A stretch of DNA of 46,352 nt from DAINRZ01 sp964634885 (GTDB taxonomy: Bacteria; Bacteroidota; Ignavibacteria; Kapaibacteriales; UBA2268): the NCBI GenBank assembly GCA_964634885.1, contig CAZWLN010000034.1:1-46352 (forward strand), in the 5' to 3' direction. Shown piece after piece: positions 1 to 8,077 of this stretch; the first letter of the stretch is position 1; each line of letters begins with the position of its first letter. A program made the position numbers and the translations under genes. The notes below the pieces were generated by a model that saw nothing but the letters and a program-made list of their open reading frames with translations, had not been told where the DNA came from and ran no database searches.

Positions 1-1
1 G

Positions 2-388
2 AACGAAGAGGGTAAAAATGCCACTGTCGTTGGTGACAACAAGCTGCTGGTACAGGCGTTCATCGAGGTTTGCGCCGCCCTTTCCGAAAGCATTGACAAT
101 GCCGACATCCAGGTAACAGCCCAGGAGAACGTTCACGAAGGAGCTACCGAGATACAGATCGTTACGAACGCAAACAGCCTCGTTTCAGACATGATAGAGA
201 TATACAAAGCTAATAAATACAATCTCATCGAAGCGTTGAAATACGACAGTAACGACGTACTGCTCCGTTTTGCCAAGGCCGCTTCCAGGTTCAGGCTGAT
301 GAACGGAACGATGACACTTGAAACCTTCGGCCATGATGACGGCAACGTTGTCCAGATTACAATGCCCATAAATAAACCAATGAGTTAA
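2..388 (+). CDS. 3' end of an unidentified gene, possibly a histidine-kinase-like ATPase domain
   Basis: An open frame enters from the left edge in frame 2 and stops with TAA at 386-388, giving 128 residues without a start. The visible part has a helix (LLVQAFIEVCAALSESIDNA), an alternating polar/hydrophobic strand (IQIVTNANSLV), then a late helix and a final strand pair ending in NVVQITMP. That order resembles the end of a HATPase_c (GHKL) domain, where a helix precedes a terminal beta hairpin ending in a xLPl-like motif, but no N, G1 or G2 box is visible, so this is a weak guess. A terminator-like hairpin follows, so it probably ends its transcript. Confidence 0.6.
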   Translation, partial: NEEGKNATVVGDNKLLVQAFIEVCAALSESIDNADIQVTAQENVHEGATEIQIVTNANSLVSDMIEIYKANKYNLIEALKYDSNDVLLRFAKAASRFRLMNGTMTLETFGHDDGNVVQITMPINKPMS

Positions 389-421
389 CGCTTTCCGAAA
401 TTCGGTATGGTATTTGATTAC

Positions 422-451
422 AAGGGGTTTATGAGTTTTCATAAGCCCCTT
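422..451 (+). terminator. Intrinsic terminator-like hairpin
   Basis: Arms 422-434 and 439-451 form 13 pairs including one G-U, with a 4-nt loop. The arms read AAGGGGTTTATGA and TCATAAGCCCCTT. The U tract after it is short. It sits 33 bp after the stop of the partial first gene and before the TPR gene. Confidence 0.7.
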
Positions 452-588
452 TTCACTATTGGGCTGATGATTTTGAAAAGATTGATAAATTTATTAACAA
501 TAATCTGATAATTTGTTCGGTATATTACTAAAACATAACAAATTATGGGAAGCGTTTATAGGGTAATTTTTATTACAAGTTTCTAAAT

Positions 589-2052
589 ATGAGTACAACA
601 GGATACGACGATGACATCTTCGATACCAATCGCTACGATGATATGGAAGAAAGAATAAGCCGCTTCAGGCAGGATTACAAAAAAGGCAGGAGCTACAGGG
701 AAGGAAGCCTGTACATTGACATAGTTGACGGCATGGTGAACTACTGCCTCGATTCGGAACGTTTTGAAGATGCTCTCGATCTGTGCAACGCATGGCTCGA
801 GATGCTGCCCCAGTCTGAAGACGGCTGGCTGAAGAAAGGTATCTCCCTGATCAATCTAAACAGGAACGCCGAAGCTCTGGCTGCACTCGACAAAGCGCTT
901 TCCTTCAATCCCTTCAATACCGAAGCGCTCATCAATAAATCTCTGGCGCTGAGTAAAAGAGGCATGACCGACGAGGCCATGGAACTGCTCGACAAAGCCC
1001 TGTCCATCAATCCCGACGATGAGGACGCGCTTTTCCAGAAGGCCATTATACTCGAAAGCACGATGAAGACGGAAGAAGCTGTCGAAATTCTACTGTACCT
1101 TTCGAATTCAGCTTTCTATAATATTGAAGCCTGCCACGAACTGGCATACTGTTACCATACGCTGAAAGACTTCGACAACGCTGTCTTCTACTATGAATCT
1201 GCCATCGACGAAGACCCTTACGACTATTACCTCTGGTACAACCTGGGCATCATCCGGAACCAGGAAAAGGACTACGACAAAGCTGTTCACTGTTTCGAAA
1301 TGGCCCTGGCGATTAAGCCCGATTTCTTCGTCGCCTGGCACAACCTGGGCAATACCTTCGCTTCGATGAGCAGGATGACAAAAGCAATAGAAGCATACAA
1401 CGAAGCACTGGCCCTGCAGCCGTCCGACGTCGAGACATTGCATAACCTGGCGAGTGTATTCGGTGACTGCGGCGACTACCAGAATTCCATCAGGTATTTT
1501 ACAAAAGCCGTCGAAGCCGATCCCTGGCACCATCCTTCCTATTTCGGAAGGGGCGTTTGCTACGACGCCATGGAGAATTTCGAGAAAGCTCTCGAAGACT
1601 ACAACATGGCTCTGAACCTCAATCCCGACGACCCTGAGATATGGTACGCAGCCGGCGACCTCTATTATAACATTGACCAGACCAATATGGCCATCGACTG
1701 CTACCGCAAAGTGCTTGAACTCGATCCTTCAAACATCGACTGCTGGCATGATTACGGATGTACACTACTCGAACTCTGCCAACACAAAGAAGCCGAATCG
1801 GCTTTCCAAAAGGTGATTGAGATTGCTCCGGGCTGGTCCGAAGGCTATTACTGCATGGCTAAGCTGTTTGCCAAGATCGACAGGAAAGAACAGGCCGTCA
1901 CTTTCCTGAAGAGTGCCATCCTGATCGACCCCGACAGGATCAACTGCATCAAACGTGAATTCCACAATTATACCAACAACGAAGACATCAGCACATATAT
2001 TGAAGCTGTTGAAAGTGTACTGGCGATTGCCAGGACCGGTAACGGATTTTAA
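589..2052 (+). CDS. Tetratricopeptide repeat protein
   Basis: A 487-residue protein made almost wholly of TPR units of 34 residues. About ten to eleven units run from roughly residue 65 to 460, each with the W/Y-x-x-x-G/A and A-x-x-x-x-x-x-A-L-x-x-x-P pattern (for example WYNLGIIRNQEKDYDKAVHCFEMALAIKPD). No signal peptide or membrane segment is visible, so it is probably cytoplasmic. The first 60 residues are acidic and charged (YDDDIFDTNRYDDMEERISR). TPR arrays of this kind form a superhelical scaffold for protein partners; the partner is not indicated by the neighbours. The ATG at 589 follows an AT-rich leader and the gene appears monocistronic. Function beyond scaffolding is unknown. Confidence 0.9.
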   Translation: MSTTGYDDDIFDTNRYDDMEERISRFRQDYKKGRSYREGSLYIDIVDGMVNYCLDSERFEDALDLCNAWLEMLPQSEDGWLKKGISLINLNRNAEALAALDKALSFNPFNTEALINKSLALSKRGMTDEAMELLDKALSINPDDEDALFQKAIILESTMKTEEAVEILLYLSNSAFYNIEACHELAYCYHTLKDFDNAVFYYESAIDEDPYDYYLWYNLGIIRNQEKDYDKAVHCFEMALAIKPDFFVAWHNLGNTFASMSRMTKAIEAYNEALALQPSDVETLHNLASVFGDCGDYQNSIRYFTKAVEADPWHHPSYFGRGVCYDAMENFEKALEDYNMALNLNPDDPEIWYAAGDLYYNIDQTNMAIDCYRKVLELDPSNIDCWHDYGCTLLELCQHKEAESAFQKVIEIAPGWSEGYYCMAKLFAKIDRKEQAVTFLKSAILIDPDRINCIKREFHNYTNNEDISTYIEAVESVLAIARTGNGF

Positions 2053-2244
2053 TTCTTATTTGTCTGTATTTACCCGATAAACTGATTAAGCTTCCATCAG
2101 ATCAGTGGCAATTGCCGTCTTCTTTTCATATTGAAGAAAATAACTGCCGGATTCTATCGTTACTTTCTGGTACAAAAGAGGGTTGACCTGTAGTAGTATT
2201 CAAAACGGGCTTCTTTTTTATTAAATATTAGTAGGGTGTTGTTT

Positions 2245-3096
2245 ATGAGATCAAAAATCATTCTGTTGGCTCTGTTAATTTATCTGACCAATGTATGTTG
2301 TGCAAAGCAATACGAATATCCTTATCCCGGAGTAATATTCGAATGGGTTTCGGTTTACGAAGATGTGAAATACGAGAAAAGCGATATGAGTAAAGTATCG
2401 ATGCATATCAAGTTTCAACCGAAATACGATCTATTGTATGGTAAACACCCCTCAGATTTCAAATGGCAAATATTGGATATGCCTTCAAATGCTACTTTCG
2501 ATGAAAAATACCGGATTTTCAGGTGGCAGCCGAATAGCAGCGACAGCGGGCTGTACTCAATAAAATTCATTGTTACCTATAATGGTTTTTCAGATACGAT
2601 GGTTTACCGGATAAGTATCATCGACCAATGGGAGTCTGCATTTATGCCGGGTCTTGCCGCAATGGCGTATATGCCCGATAACAGGAAAGAATTAGGTGTT
2701 TACAGGGGCATATCAGTCAATTACCTGTTCTATTCCTGGATACACTGCAATGAAAAACAGGGGGGAAGCCATGGAAATTTCTATTTTAAACTGGACGTCC
2801 TGATGCCTGAAAAAAAGGATTCCGGTACGGTATTCATCTATGGTTTCGGCCTTACCTCATCTTTTGAAAGGAACGCGAGAAGGAAGTTCCTGATACCATT
2901 CTATGGGTTGGAGTTCAGCGGTTTATCTCATAAGGCCAAGTCCAGCGTGGTGTTTACTCCCTTAATCGGTGTGTGGCTTTTCTCGACGCCTGCTTTTCAA
3001 ATTGAATTGCAGGCAGGTTACCATCTACCTGTAAAGCTTTTTGACGATTACAAAGGATTTCGTTCAAGCCTGGGTTTGAACCTTACATTCATGTAA
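2245..3096 (+). CDS. Secreted protein with Ig-like domain and barrel-like C-terminus
   Basis: From ATG 2245 the protein is 283 residues. GTG 2236 and TTG 2239 are in frame upstream, but only the ATG gives a compact signal peptide (MRSKIILLALLIYLTNVCCA, cleavage likely before KQYEYP). Residues about 60-125 look like a putative-Ig (He_PIG type) fold: a W-x-I/L-x-x-x-P-x-x-A-x-F start, then FRWQPNSSDSGLYSIKFIV. The remainder, from about residue 150, is rich in alternating aromatic/aliphatic strands and ends in SLGLNLTFM, as in small outer-membrane barrels. An envelope location is inferred; no specific function is recognised. It converges on the Memo-family gene with a 12-bp gap. Confidence 0.75.
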   Translation: MRSKIILLALLIYLTNVCCAKQYEYPYPGVIFEWVSVYEDVKYEKSDMSKVSMHIKFQPKYDLLYGKHPSDFKWQILDMPSNATFDEKYRIFRWQPNSSDSGLYSIKFIVTYNGFSDTMVYRISIIDQWESAFMPGLAAMAYMPDNRKELGVYRGISVNYLFYSWIHCNEKQGGSHGNFYFKLDVLMPEKKDSGTVFIYGFGLTSSFERNARRKFLIPFYGLEFSGLSHKAKSSVVFTPLIGVWLFSTPAFQIELQAGYHLPVKLFDDYKGFRSSLGLNLTFM

Positions 3097-3108
3097 ATTC
3101 AGCCTGGC

Positions 3109-4341
3109 TTACTCCCTGTAAAACGCCATGCTGGCAAAAGAAACAGCAGACCTGGTTTCAATCTCGTTCCACTGTTCATAATTGAGGAAGCGTCCGACCG
3201 TCGGTTTGTTTATTTTCAGCAGGGAATAGATGGGGGACAGGCCGCATATTTTATTGCTGTCGTTTACATCCGCCACCGAGCGGAAGAAGCTGTCTGCGTC
3301 GCAGCGTTCGAGGCTGCCGATTAGTGCCCTGTCCTGTTCCCTCAGCCGCGGCAGTTCGCCTTCGGCGTCGAATTCGTCGTTGAACTTCCTGCCTATGTGA
3401 GCCATGTCAGCACTGGCGATATACGCGGCTTTCCTGCCTTTTGAACTTATGGCGCCATCGAGTTTTACGAGGAACTCGTTGAACCTGTCGTCCTGGCCGG
3501 GTGTCTGGCCGGAATATATGAAATTGTGGAATGAGCCTGTCAGAATCGGCAGAATCCTGAAATCCCTGTCTTTGAAGTAATGCTGAAGCAGGACCACCTG
3601 GAATTCGATGGAATGTTCGTACCTGTGTGCCAGGTCGTCGATGGGTAGTTCGAACGAAAGGCTCTCCCTGACGGCGTCCAGTACTTCGGTGTCATTTTTT
3701 GCAAGGCCCAGTGGTGTCTCGTAATCCTTGTATGAAAGCATGAAAAGGCCTGAGTTGCCGTAGTGCGAGGTGCCGAAGATGACGAACAGGTCGGCGTCCG
3801 TGTCTCTCAGAGCGTGGTAACCCGAGGCATAGCAGCGGTGTGCTATTTCTTCCAGGCGAAAATCGATGTGAGGCACGACAATGGAGGCGGCTCCGGGAGC
3901 GACATCGCCGGGCACAACGGCTGAGAAAAGCCCGTCGAGGTATTCCGAGAGTTCTTCAGGGTCGGAAGGATAGGAATTGTCTGTGCAGACAGGCATCCTT
4001 ACAGGCGCTGACAGGTACATGTCGATGTCCTCTTTGATGGCGTGGAAATTCTCGCTTTCGAGGAAGCCGGAATAGTCCATGAATTCGATGAGGTTGACGA
4101 ACGGTTCGATTACCGGTTCAAAGTCGTCACCCAGGATTCCGGCGATTGTAGTCCTGAAGTCGGCAAGCGTTTTCTGTCCGTCGATGAGGTCGAGCAGCGG
4201 CAGAATCGAGACGGGAATGGCTACGGGCTGTCTTGCGTACCCGGCAGGATCGTAGAGAATAATAAACTTCTCACCGTTTTCTGCAAATTCCCTGTAGGTC
4301 AGGTCGTCGCGCAGCTTTGGCAGAATCCGTTCATCGTTCAT
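3109..4341 (-). CDS. Memo-family protein (AmmeMemoRadiSam system protein B)
   Basis: A 410-residue protein. Residues about 150-410 carry the Memo (COG1355) fold, related to class III extradiol dioxygenases. Visible motifs are VVPHID (His158), FGTSHYG (His193), HSIEFQ, ASADMAHIG and ICGLSP with the conserved Cys. The first 110 residues are an extra domain typical of longer bacterial Memo proteins. Memo proteins bind metal through the conserved His/Cys set; the bacterial reaction is unsettled. The usual AMMECR1 and radical-SAM partners are not in this window. The ATG at 4341 lies 2 bp after the stop of the small membrane protein gene, so it is the last gene of the minus-strand run 7235-3109. 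Confidence 0.85.
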   Translation of the reverse strand: MNDERILPKLRDDLTYREFAENGEKFIILYDPAGYARQPVAIPVSILPLLDLIDGQKTLADFRTTIAGILGDDFEPVIEPFVNLIEFMDYSGFLESENFHAIKEDIDMYLSAPVRMPVCTDNSYPSDPEELSEYLDGLFSAVVPGDVAPGAASIVVPHIDFRLEEIAHRCYASGYHALRDTDADLFVIFGTSHYGNSGLFMLSYKDYETPLGLAKNDTEVLDAVRESLSFELPIDDLAHRYEHSIEFQVVLLQHYFKDRDFRILPILTGSFHNFIYSGQTPGQDDRFNEFLVKLDGAISSKGRKAAYIASADMAHIGRKFNDEFDAEGELPRLREQDRALIGSLERCDADSFFRSVADVNDSNKICGLSPIYSLLKINKPTVGRFLNYEQWNEIETRSAVSFASMAFYRE

Positions 4342-4343
4342 AG

Positions 4344-4577
4344 TTATGCCTGATTATTATCTGAATTGTTAATTAGCTTTGAGAACTTTTTTTCGAATTT
4401 GTTGAAAAGTATTACAATCAGTACGGCAACGATGATGTTGACTACGGCGGCTACCAGGAACCAGACCACAGGCTGGAAGTAGTATGCCGTGAAGAATAGC
4501 AGTGCAGAAATGATATTAGCAATTACCGGAATGGCTTTGTTCCATTTCAGCTTTGAGCTAAGGTTCGAATTTGTCAT
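4344..4577 (-). CDS. Small two-helix inner-membrane protein
   Basis: A 77-residue protein with a polar N-terminus (MTNSNLSSKLKWNK), two predicted membrane helices at about residues 15-33 and 37-57, then a charged Lys-rich tail (FNKFEKKFSKLINN). No family was recognised. The gene sits tightly between dapD (16-bp gap) and the Memo gene (2-bp gap) on the same strand, which supports it as a real translated member of the operon. Its role is unknown. Confidence 0.75.
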   Translation of the reverse strand: MTNSNLSSKLKWNKAIPVIANIISALLFFTAYYFQPVVWFLVAAVVNIIVAVLIVILFNKFEKKFSKLINNSDNNQA

Positions 4578-4593
4578 GATTATTCCGGATTAA

Positions 4594-5427
4594 TTAACGT
4601 AAATTGTCTTCAAGGGAAGTTTTGGCGTCGGTCTGGGCGTCGCGGTACTTGATTATCAGCGGGCTGGCAATCGACAGGCCGTGTTCGAGCGCGAAGGGAG
4701 TGTTCAGGGCCCTGACACCGGGAACGACGACAGCCGCTTCCGGTATCTCCAGGGGAATGCCGGGAGAGGATTTGATTATCTTCTCATTGACAAGGTCGTA
4801 AACACGGGTGGAAGAAGTAAGGATTACCCCCGAACCCAGTACGGCCCTTTTCCTGATTAGCGTACCTTCATAGACTCCACAGTTGCCGCCGATCATGACG
4901 TCGTCCTCGACGATGACCGGCCTGGCGCCGGGAGGCTCGAGTACTCCGCCGATCTGCGATGCCGCGCTGAGATGGACCCTCTTGCCGATCTGTGCACAGG
5001 TACCGACGAGGGCGTGTGAATCGATCATGGTACCTTCATCGACATAGGCGCCGATGTTGATGTACATCGGGGGCATACAGATGACACTGTCGGCAAGGTA
5101 GCAGCCTGTACGTACAGAAGAGCCGCCGGGAACGATCCTGACATTATCCTGGAGAGTGAAGGGGTGCAGGGGAAGTGTGTTCTTGTCGAAGAACCTGAAG
5201 CCTGTGCCCATCTCCAATTCGACCATTATGCCGTGTTTGAAGAGGAGCATAATGCCCTTTTTAATCCAGATGTTAACGTCCCAGTTTCCTTCTTTGTCCT
5301 GTACTGCCGCACGTATTTCACCTTTGTTGAGTTTAGTGATAAGCTCGTGGGCAACCTCTTCGATTATTCGTGTGTCCGGTGTAAGGCTGCCTGTGTATAT
5401 TGCTTCGATTCTGTCTTTTAAGTCCAT
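4594..5427 (-). CDS. dapD: 2,3,4,5-tetrahydropyridine-2,6-dicarboxylate N-succinyltransferase
   Basis: This enzyme transfers a succinyl group from succinyl-CoA to tetrahydrodipicolinate in the succinylase branch of lysine/diaminopimelate synthesis. The 277-residue length matches the family (about 274). An N-terminal helical domain (residues 1-100) is followed by a left-handed beta-helix of hexapeptide repeats, seen as VRIVPGGSSVRTGCYL, MYINIGAYVDEGTMID, HALVGTCAQIGKRVHLS and VMIGGNCGVYEG. GGVLEPPGARPVIVED is a highly characteristic DapD stretch. It lies 25 bp downstream of the agmatinase-family gene and 16 bp upstream of the small membrane gene, consistent with co-transcription. Confidence 0.96.
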   Translation of the reverse strand: MDLKDRIEAIYTGSLTPDTRIIEEVAHELITKLNKGEIRAAVQDKEGNWDVNIWIKKGIMLLFKHGIMVELEMGTGFRFFDKNTLPLHPFTLQDNVRIVPGGSSVRTGCYLADSVICMPPMYINIGAYVDEGTMIDSHALVGTCAQIGKRVHLSAASQIGGVLEPPGARPVIVEDDVMIGGNCGVYEGTLIRKRAVLGSGVILTSSTRVYDLVNEKIIKSSPGIPLEIPEAAVVVPGVRALNTPFALEHGLSIASPLIIKYRDAQTDAKTSLEDNLR

Positions 5428-5452
5428 GAGATTCCGCTTCTTATATTTATGA

Positions 5453-6352
5453 TTATTGTTTGTAAAATGCGAAATTAAGTAATTTATAGAGCAGCCTGGC
5501 GGCTGTAATGTCCGGGTGGTGGAAGCCTTTGACCGGGGCGAGTTCCACGATGTCGAAACCGATGATTTGCTTGCCCTGCCTGATGAGTTCGCGGAAGATG
5601 TCCAGGGTCTCGCTGTAAAGAAATCCGTCAGGTTCGGGTGTACCCGTGGAAGGCATTATCGCCGGATCGAAATGGTCCACGTCGAAAGTAACATAGACCT
5701 GTTTGCCGAGAGTGTCGGCTACCTTTTTCTGCCAGTTGCCGCCGTGCATTCCCCGGCGTATGGCCGAGGCGTAGAATGTGTTGACCTTATTTACCCTGAT
5801 ATACTTAGATTCCTCTGCACACTGGGCGCGGATGCCGACCTGTGTCACCCTGTCGGGAGGGAAAAAGTCGCAGACGCGTTTCATGAAGCTGGCGTGTGAA
5901 TAGGGATTGTCCATGTATGACTCCCTTAGGTCGGAATGGGCGTCGAAATGCAGGACGCTCATGTCCGGATACCTGGCAAAGTGGGCTTCGATGGGGGCTG
6001 TGGAGATGGTATGCTCGCCGCCGAGGGTAACAAGGAATTTACCGCTGTCCAGAAGTTTCTCAGCCTGTTTTTTTATTATGTCTAAGGCTTCTCCGTCAAC
6101 TTTGTCCTTCAGGTTCAGCGGTTTGAGTGTCGCAATGCCTTTCTCGAAGCACAGCTCCCTGTCGAATTCGTCGTCATAGAATTCAACATAGGCGCTGGCA
6201 TTCAGGATGCCCTCAGGCCCCTTGGATGTGCCGCCGCCGTAACTGGTTGTGTGTTCGTAGGGAACGGGCATTATTACTATTGCCGAGTCCCTGAAATTCG
6301 AATACTGTTCTTCAATTGCCAGAAAGTTCTTTGTTTCTCCCAATACCTGCAT
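5453..6352 (-). CDS. speB: Agmatinase / ureohydrolase family enzyme
   Basis: A 299-residue arginase-superfamily protein with a binuclear manganese site. Metal-ligand motifs are GGEHTIS (111-117), HFDAHSDLR (from about 136), and TFDVDHFDPAIMPSTGTPEP near the C-terminus. The last motif and the length favour agmatinase (agmatine to putrescine plus urea) over arginase. Loss of the usual loop glycines (GTPEPDG rather than GTPEPGG) leaves some doubt, and formiminoglutamase or guanidinobutyrase activity cannot be excluded. It lies 43 bp downstream of the CPBP protease and 25 bp upstream of dapD. The ATG at 6352 follows an AGGGAA-like ribosome site. Confidence 0.88.
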   Translation of the reverse strand: MQVLGETKNFLAIEEQYSNFRDSAIVIMPVPYEHTTSYGGGTSKGPEGILNASAYVEFYDDEFDRELCFEKGIATLKPLNLKDKVDGEALDIIKKQAEKLLDSGKFLVTLGGEHTISTAPIEAHFARYPDMSVLHFDAHSDLRESYMDNPYSHASFMKRVCDFFPPDRVTQVGIRAQCAEESKYIRVNKVNTFYASAIRRGMHGGNWQKKVADTLGKQVYVTFDVDHFDPAIMPSTGTPEPDGFLYSETLDIFRELIRQGKQIIGFDIVELAPVKGFHHPDITAARLLYKLLNFAFYKQ

Positions 6353-6395
6353 TTATAATTCCCTTGTTTTATTATAATTATTTCCAATATAACGA

Positions 6396-7235
6396 TTATT
6401 GTTGTTTATTCTTTTTTCCGTATTTGATATATAATAAATAAATGAATATTGCCAGTAATACAGTACAAACGAGTGAACCTTCGAAACCGGAAGCGCCGCC
6501 CGTAATCAATTCACTGCCGGAAAACCAGGTTACGATTATCGATTCCGTTTCGAGGCCGCTGACGTTGAATCCCAGCAGTGTACCGGTCGTAAAATTCCAC
6601 ATTAGATGGAAAGCAGCACAGTTCCAGATGCTTCCGGTATATTCGAAAACAGCGCCGAACAGGATGCCGGCAAGGAAGATATTAATAAGCAACAGCGTGC
6701 TCAGGTTCGGATTGAATATGTGCAGTGAAAGGAACAGCAGGGAACTTACAATGATTGCTGCATTGGCGTTGAACATTGCCTTAAGCCTGCTTTGTATGAA
6801 TCCCCTGATCAGAAGCTCTTCGTACATCGCAATCAAAAGGTAATACAGAATCCCATCGATTAAAATGCTAATGTCTGTGCCCACTGTGATGCTGCTATAG
6901 GAGCCGCTTATGAGTACAGCGACATAGCCGGTCACAGGGAGTGCAAAACCTGTAAGGGCAAATACCCCCAGGCCTTTAACGGAAGGCTTGACGATGCCCA
7001 TCGAACCGGGGCCGGCTTTCAATATCGACACAGAAAGCAGCGGTATCGACAGAATGGCTGCAATCATCCCCGGGACGGAAGACGCCAGGAACAGGTAATC
7101 CGTCAATCCCCGTAAATCGTCGAGTGTCAGTCCGGCTGTAAGAACATAATACAGCAACCCGCAAGCGGCGGATATTATTACTGTTAATAGCAGCGTCAAA
7201 ACCGGCAGTAAAAATTTCCTGGTAAAACCAGCCAT
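6396..7235 (-). CDS. CPBP-family intramembrane glutamic protease
   Basis: A 279-residue polytopic membrane protein of about eight hydrophobic helices. The Abi/CPBP motifs are present: EELLIRGFI (motif 1, EExxxR), LLFLSLHIFNP (motif 2, His) and AAFHLMWNF (motif 3, HxxxN). This family includes Rce1 CAAX proteases and bacteriocin-immunity proteins; the substrate here is unknown. The ATG at 7235 was chosen over the in-frame TTG at 7241 because it follows an AGGTTGATT leader. It is the first gene of the minus-strand run and is divergent from the SagB-type gene across an AT-rich spacer. Confidence 0.9.
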   Translation of the reverse strand: MAGFTRKFLLPVLTLLLTVIISAACGLLYYVLTAGLTLDDLRGLTDYLFLASSVPGMIAAILSIPLLSVSILKAGPGSMGIVKPSVKGLGVFALTGFALPVTGYVAVLISGSYSSITVGTDISILIDGILYYLLIAMYEELLIRGFIQSRLKAMFNANAAIIVSSLLFLSLHIFNPNLSTLLLINIFLAGILFGAVFEYTGSIWNCAAFHLMWNFTTGTLLGFNVSGLETESIIVTWFSGSELITGGASGFEGSLVCTVLLAIFIYLLYIKYGKKNKQQ

Positions 7236-7397
7236 AATCAACCTGAAAGTTTTTGTAAAAAAAATTTAAATTAAAAAATAATAATTATATAAATTTAGGT
7301 AAATTTTAAATGAAAAAATTAAAATTAATTGAAAATGAATACATTATTAATTAAATTGTAGCAATTGATTATGTACTTTTATAAGTCGGAAAATCAA
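7236..7397. promoter_or_regulatory. AT-rich divergent intergenic region
   Basis: This spacer is almost entirely A/T between 7255 and 7360 and separates two divergent genes (CPBP protease to the left, nitroreductase to the right). It must hold promoters for both directions, but no single -10/-35 pair stands out by eye. Confidence 0.5.
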
Positions 7398-8072
7398 ATG
7401 ATAAAGAGGATGCTGGTATATTTGATTGCCCTGCTGATGTTTACAGCCATTGATTCATTTGCCCAGGACAAGAAACCTGTTAAGCTGCCTGCCCCCAGGA
7501 TGAAAGGGGAGATGACGGTAGAGGAAGCGCTGCAGAACCGCCGTTCAAAGAGGCAATACAAGAAGAGGCCTCTCAAGCTCGAGGAAGTGTCGCAGTTACT
7601 GTGGGCAGCCCAGGGTATTACGAAAGACGGCTTTTTCAGGACCACGCCTTCTGCCGGCACTATGTACGGACTTGAAGTGTACCTCGTTGCCGGAGAGGTG
7701 ACAGGCCTGGAAGCAGGCATTTATAAATATAAACCCCTGACACATGAACTGGTACTGGTACGCGACGGCGATCTCAGGTATGAACTGGCAGACGCCGCCC
7801 TGGCTCAGTTGTTTGTCGAAAAGGCTCCTGCCACCATCATCCTTGCCGGTGTCTATGAGCGTTCTGAAAAAAAATACACTGACCGCGGCGTAATGTACAC
7901 AAACATGGAAGCCGGGCACGCAGGACAGAACATCTATCTACAGGCTGCTGCACTCGGTCTTGGCACCTGTGCCGTGGGGTCCTTCCTGCCTGTCGAAGTG
8001 AAGAAACTTGTAAATATGCCCATCAACGAGGAACCGCTGTACCTCTTTCCGGTCGGTGAACCTGAGAAATAG
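7398..8072 (+). CDS. Secreted SagB-type nitroreductase-fold flavoprotein
   Basis: From ATG 7398 the protein is 224 residues with a signal peptide (MIKRMLVYLIALLMFTAIDSFAQ, cleavage before DKK). Earlier in-frame starts (TTG 7365, ATG 7371) would give an overlong n-region. The mature part is a nitroreductase/SagB-type FMN fold: TVEEALQNRRSKRQYKKRPL (FMN-binding Arg pair), QLLWAAQGIT, TTPSAGTMYGLEVYLVA and MEAGHAGQNIYLQAAALGLGTCAVGSF. These are the hallmark motifs. Stand-alone exported members are oxidoreductases of unknown substrate; no azole-peptide biosynthesis genes are adjacent. The next gene starts 5 bp after its stop, so the two are co-transcribed. Confidence 0.88.
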   Translation: MIKRMLVYLIALLMFTAIDSFAQDKKPVKLPAPRMKGEMTVEEALQNRRSKRQYKKRPLKLEEVSQLLWAAQGITKDGFFRTTPSAGTMYGLEVYLVAGEVTGLEAGIYKYKPLTHELVLVRDGDLRYELADAALAQLFVEKAPATIILAGVYERSEKKYTDRGVMYTNMEAGHAGQNIYLQAAALGLGTCAVGSFLPVEVKKLVNMPINEEPLYLFPVGEPEK

Positions 8073-8077
8073 GGAAG

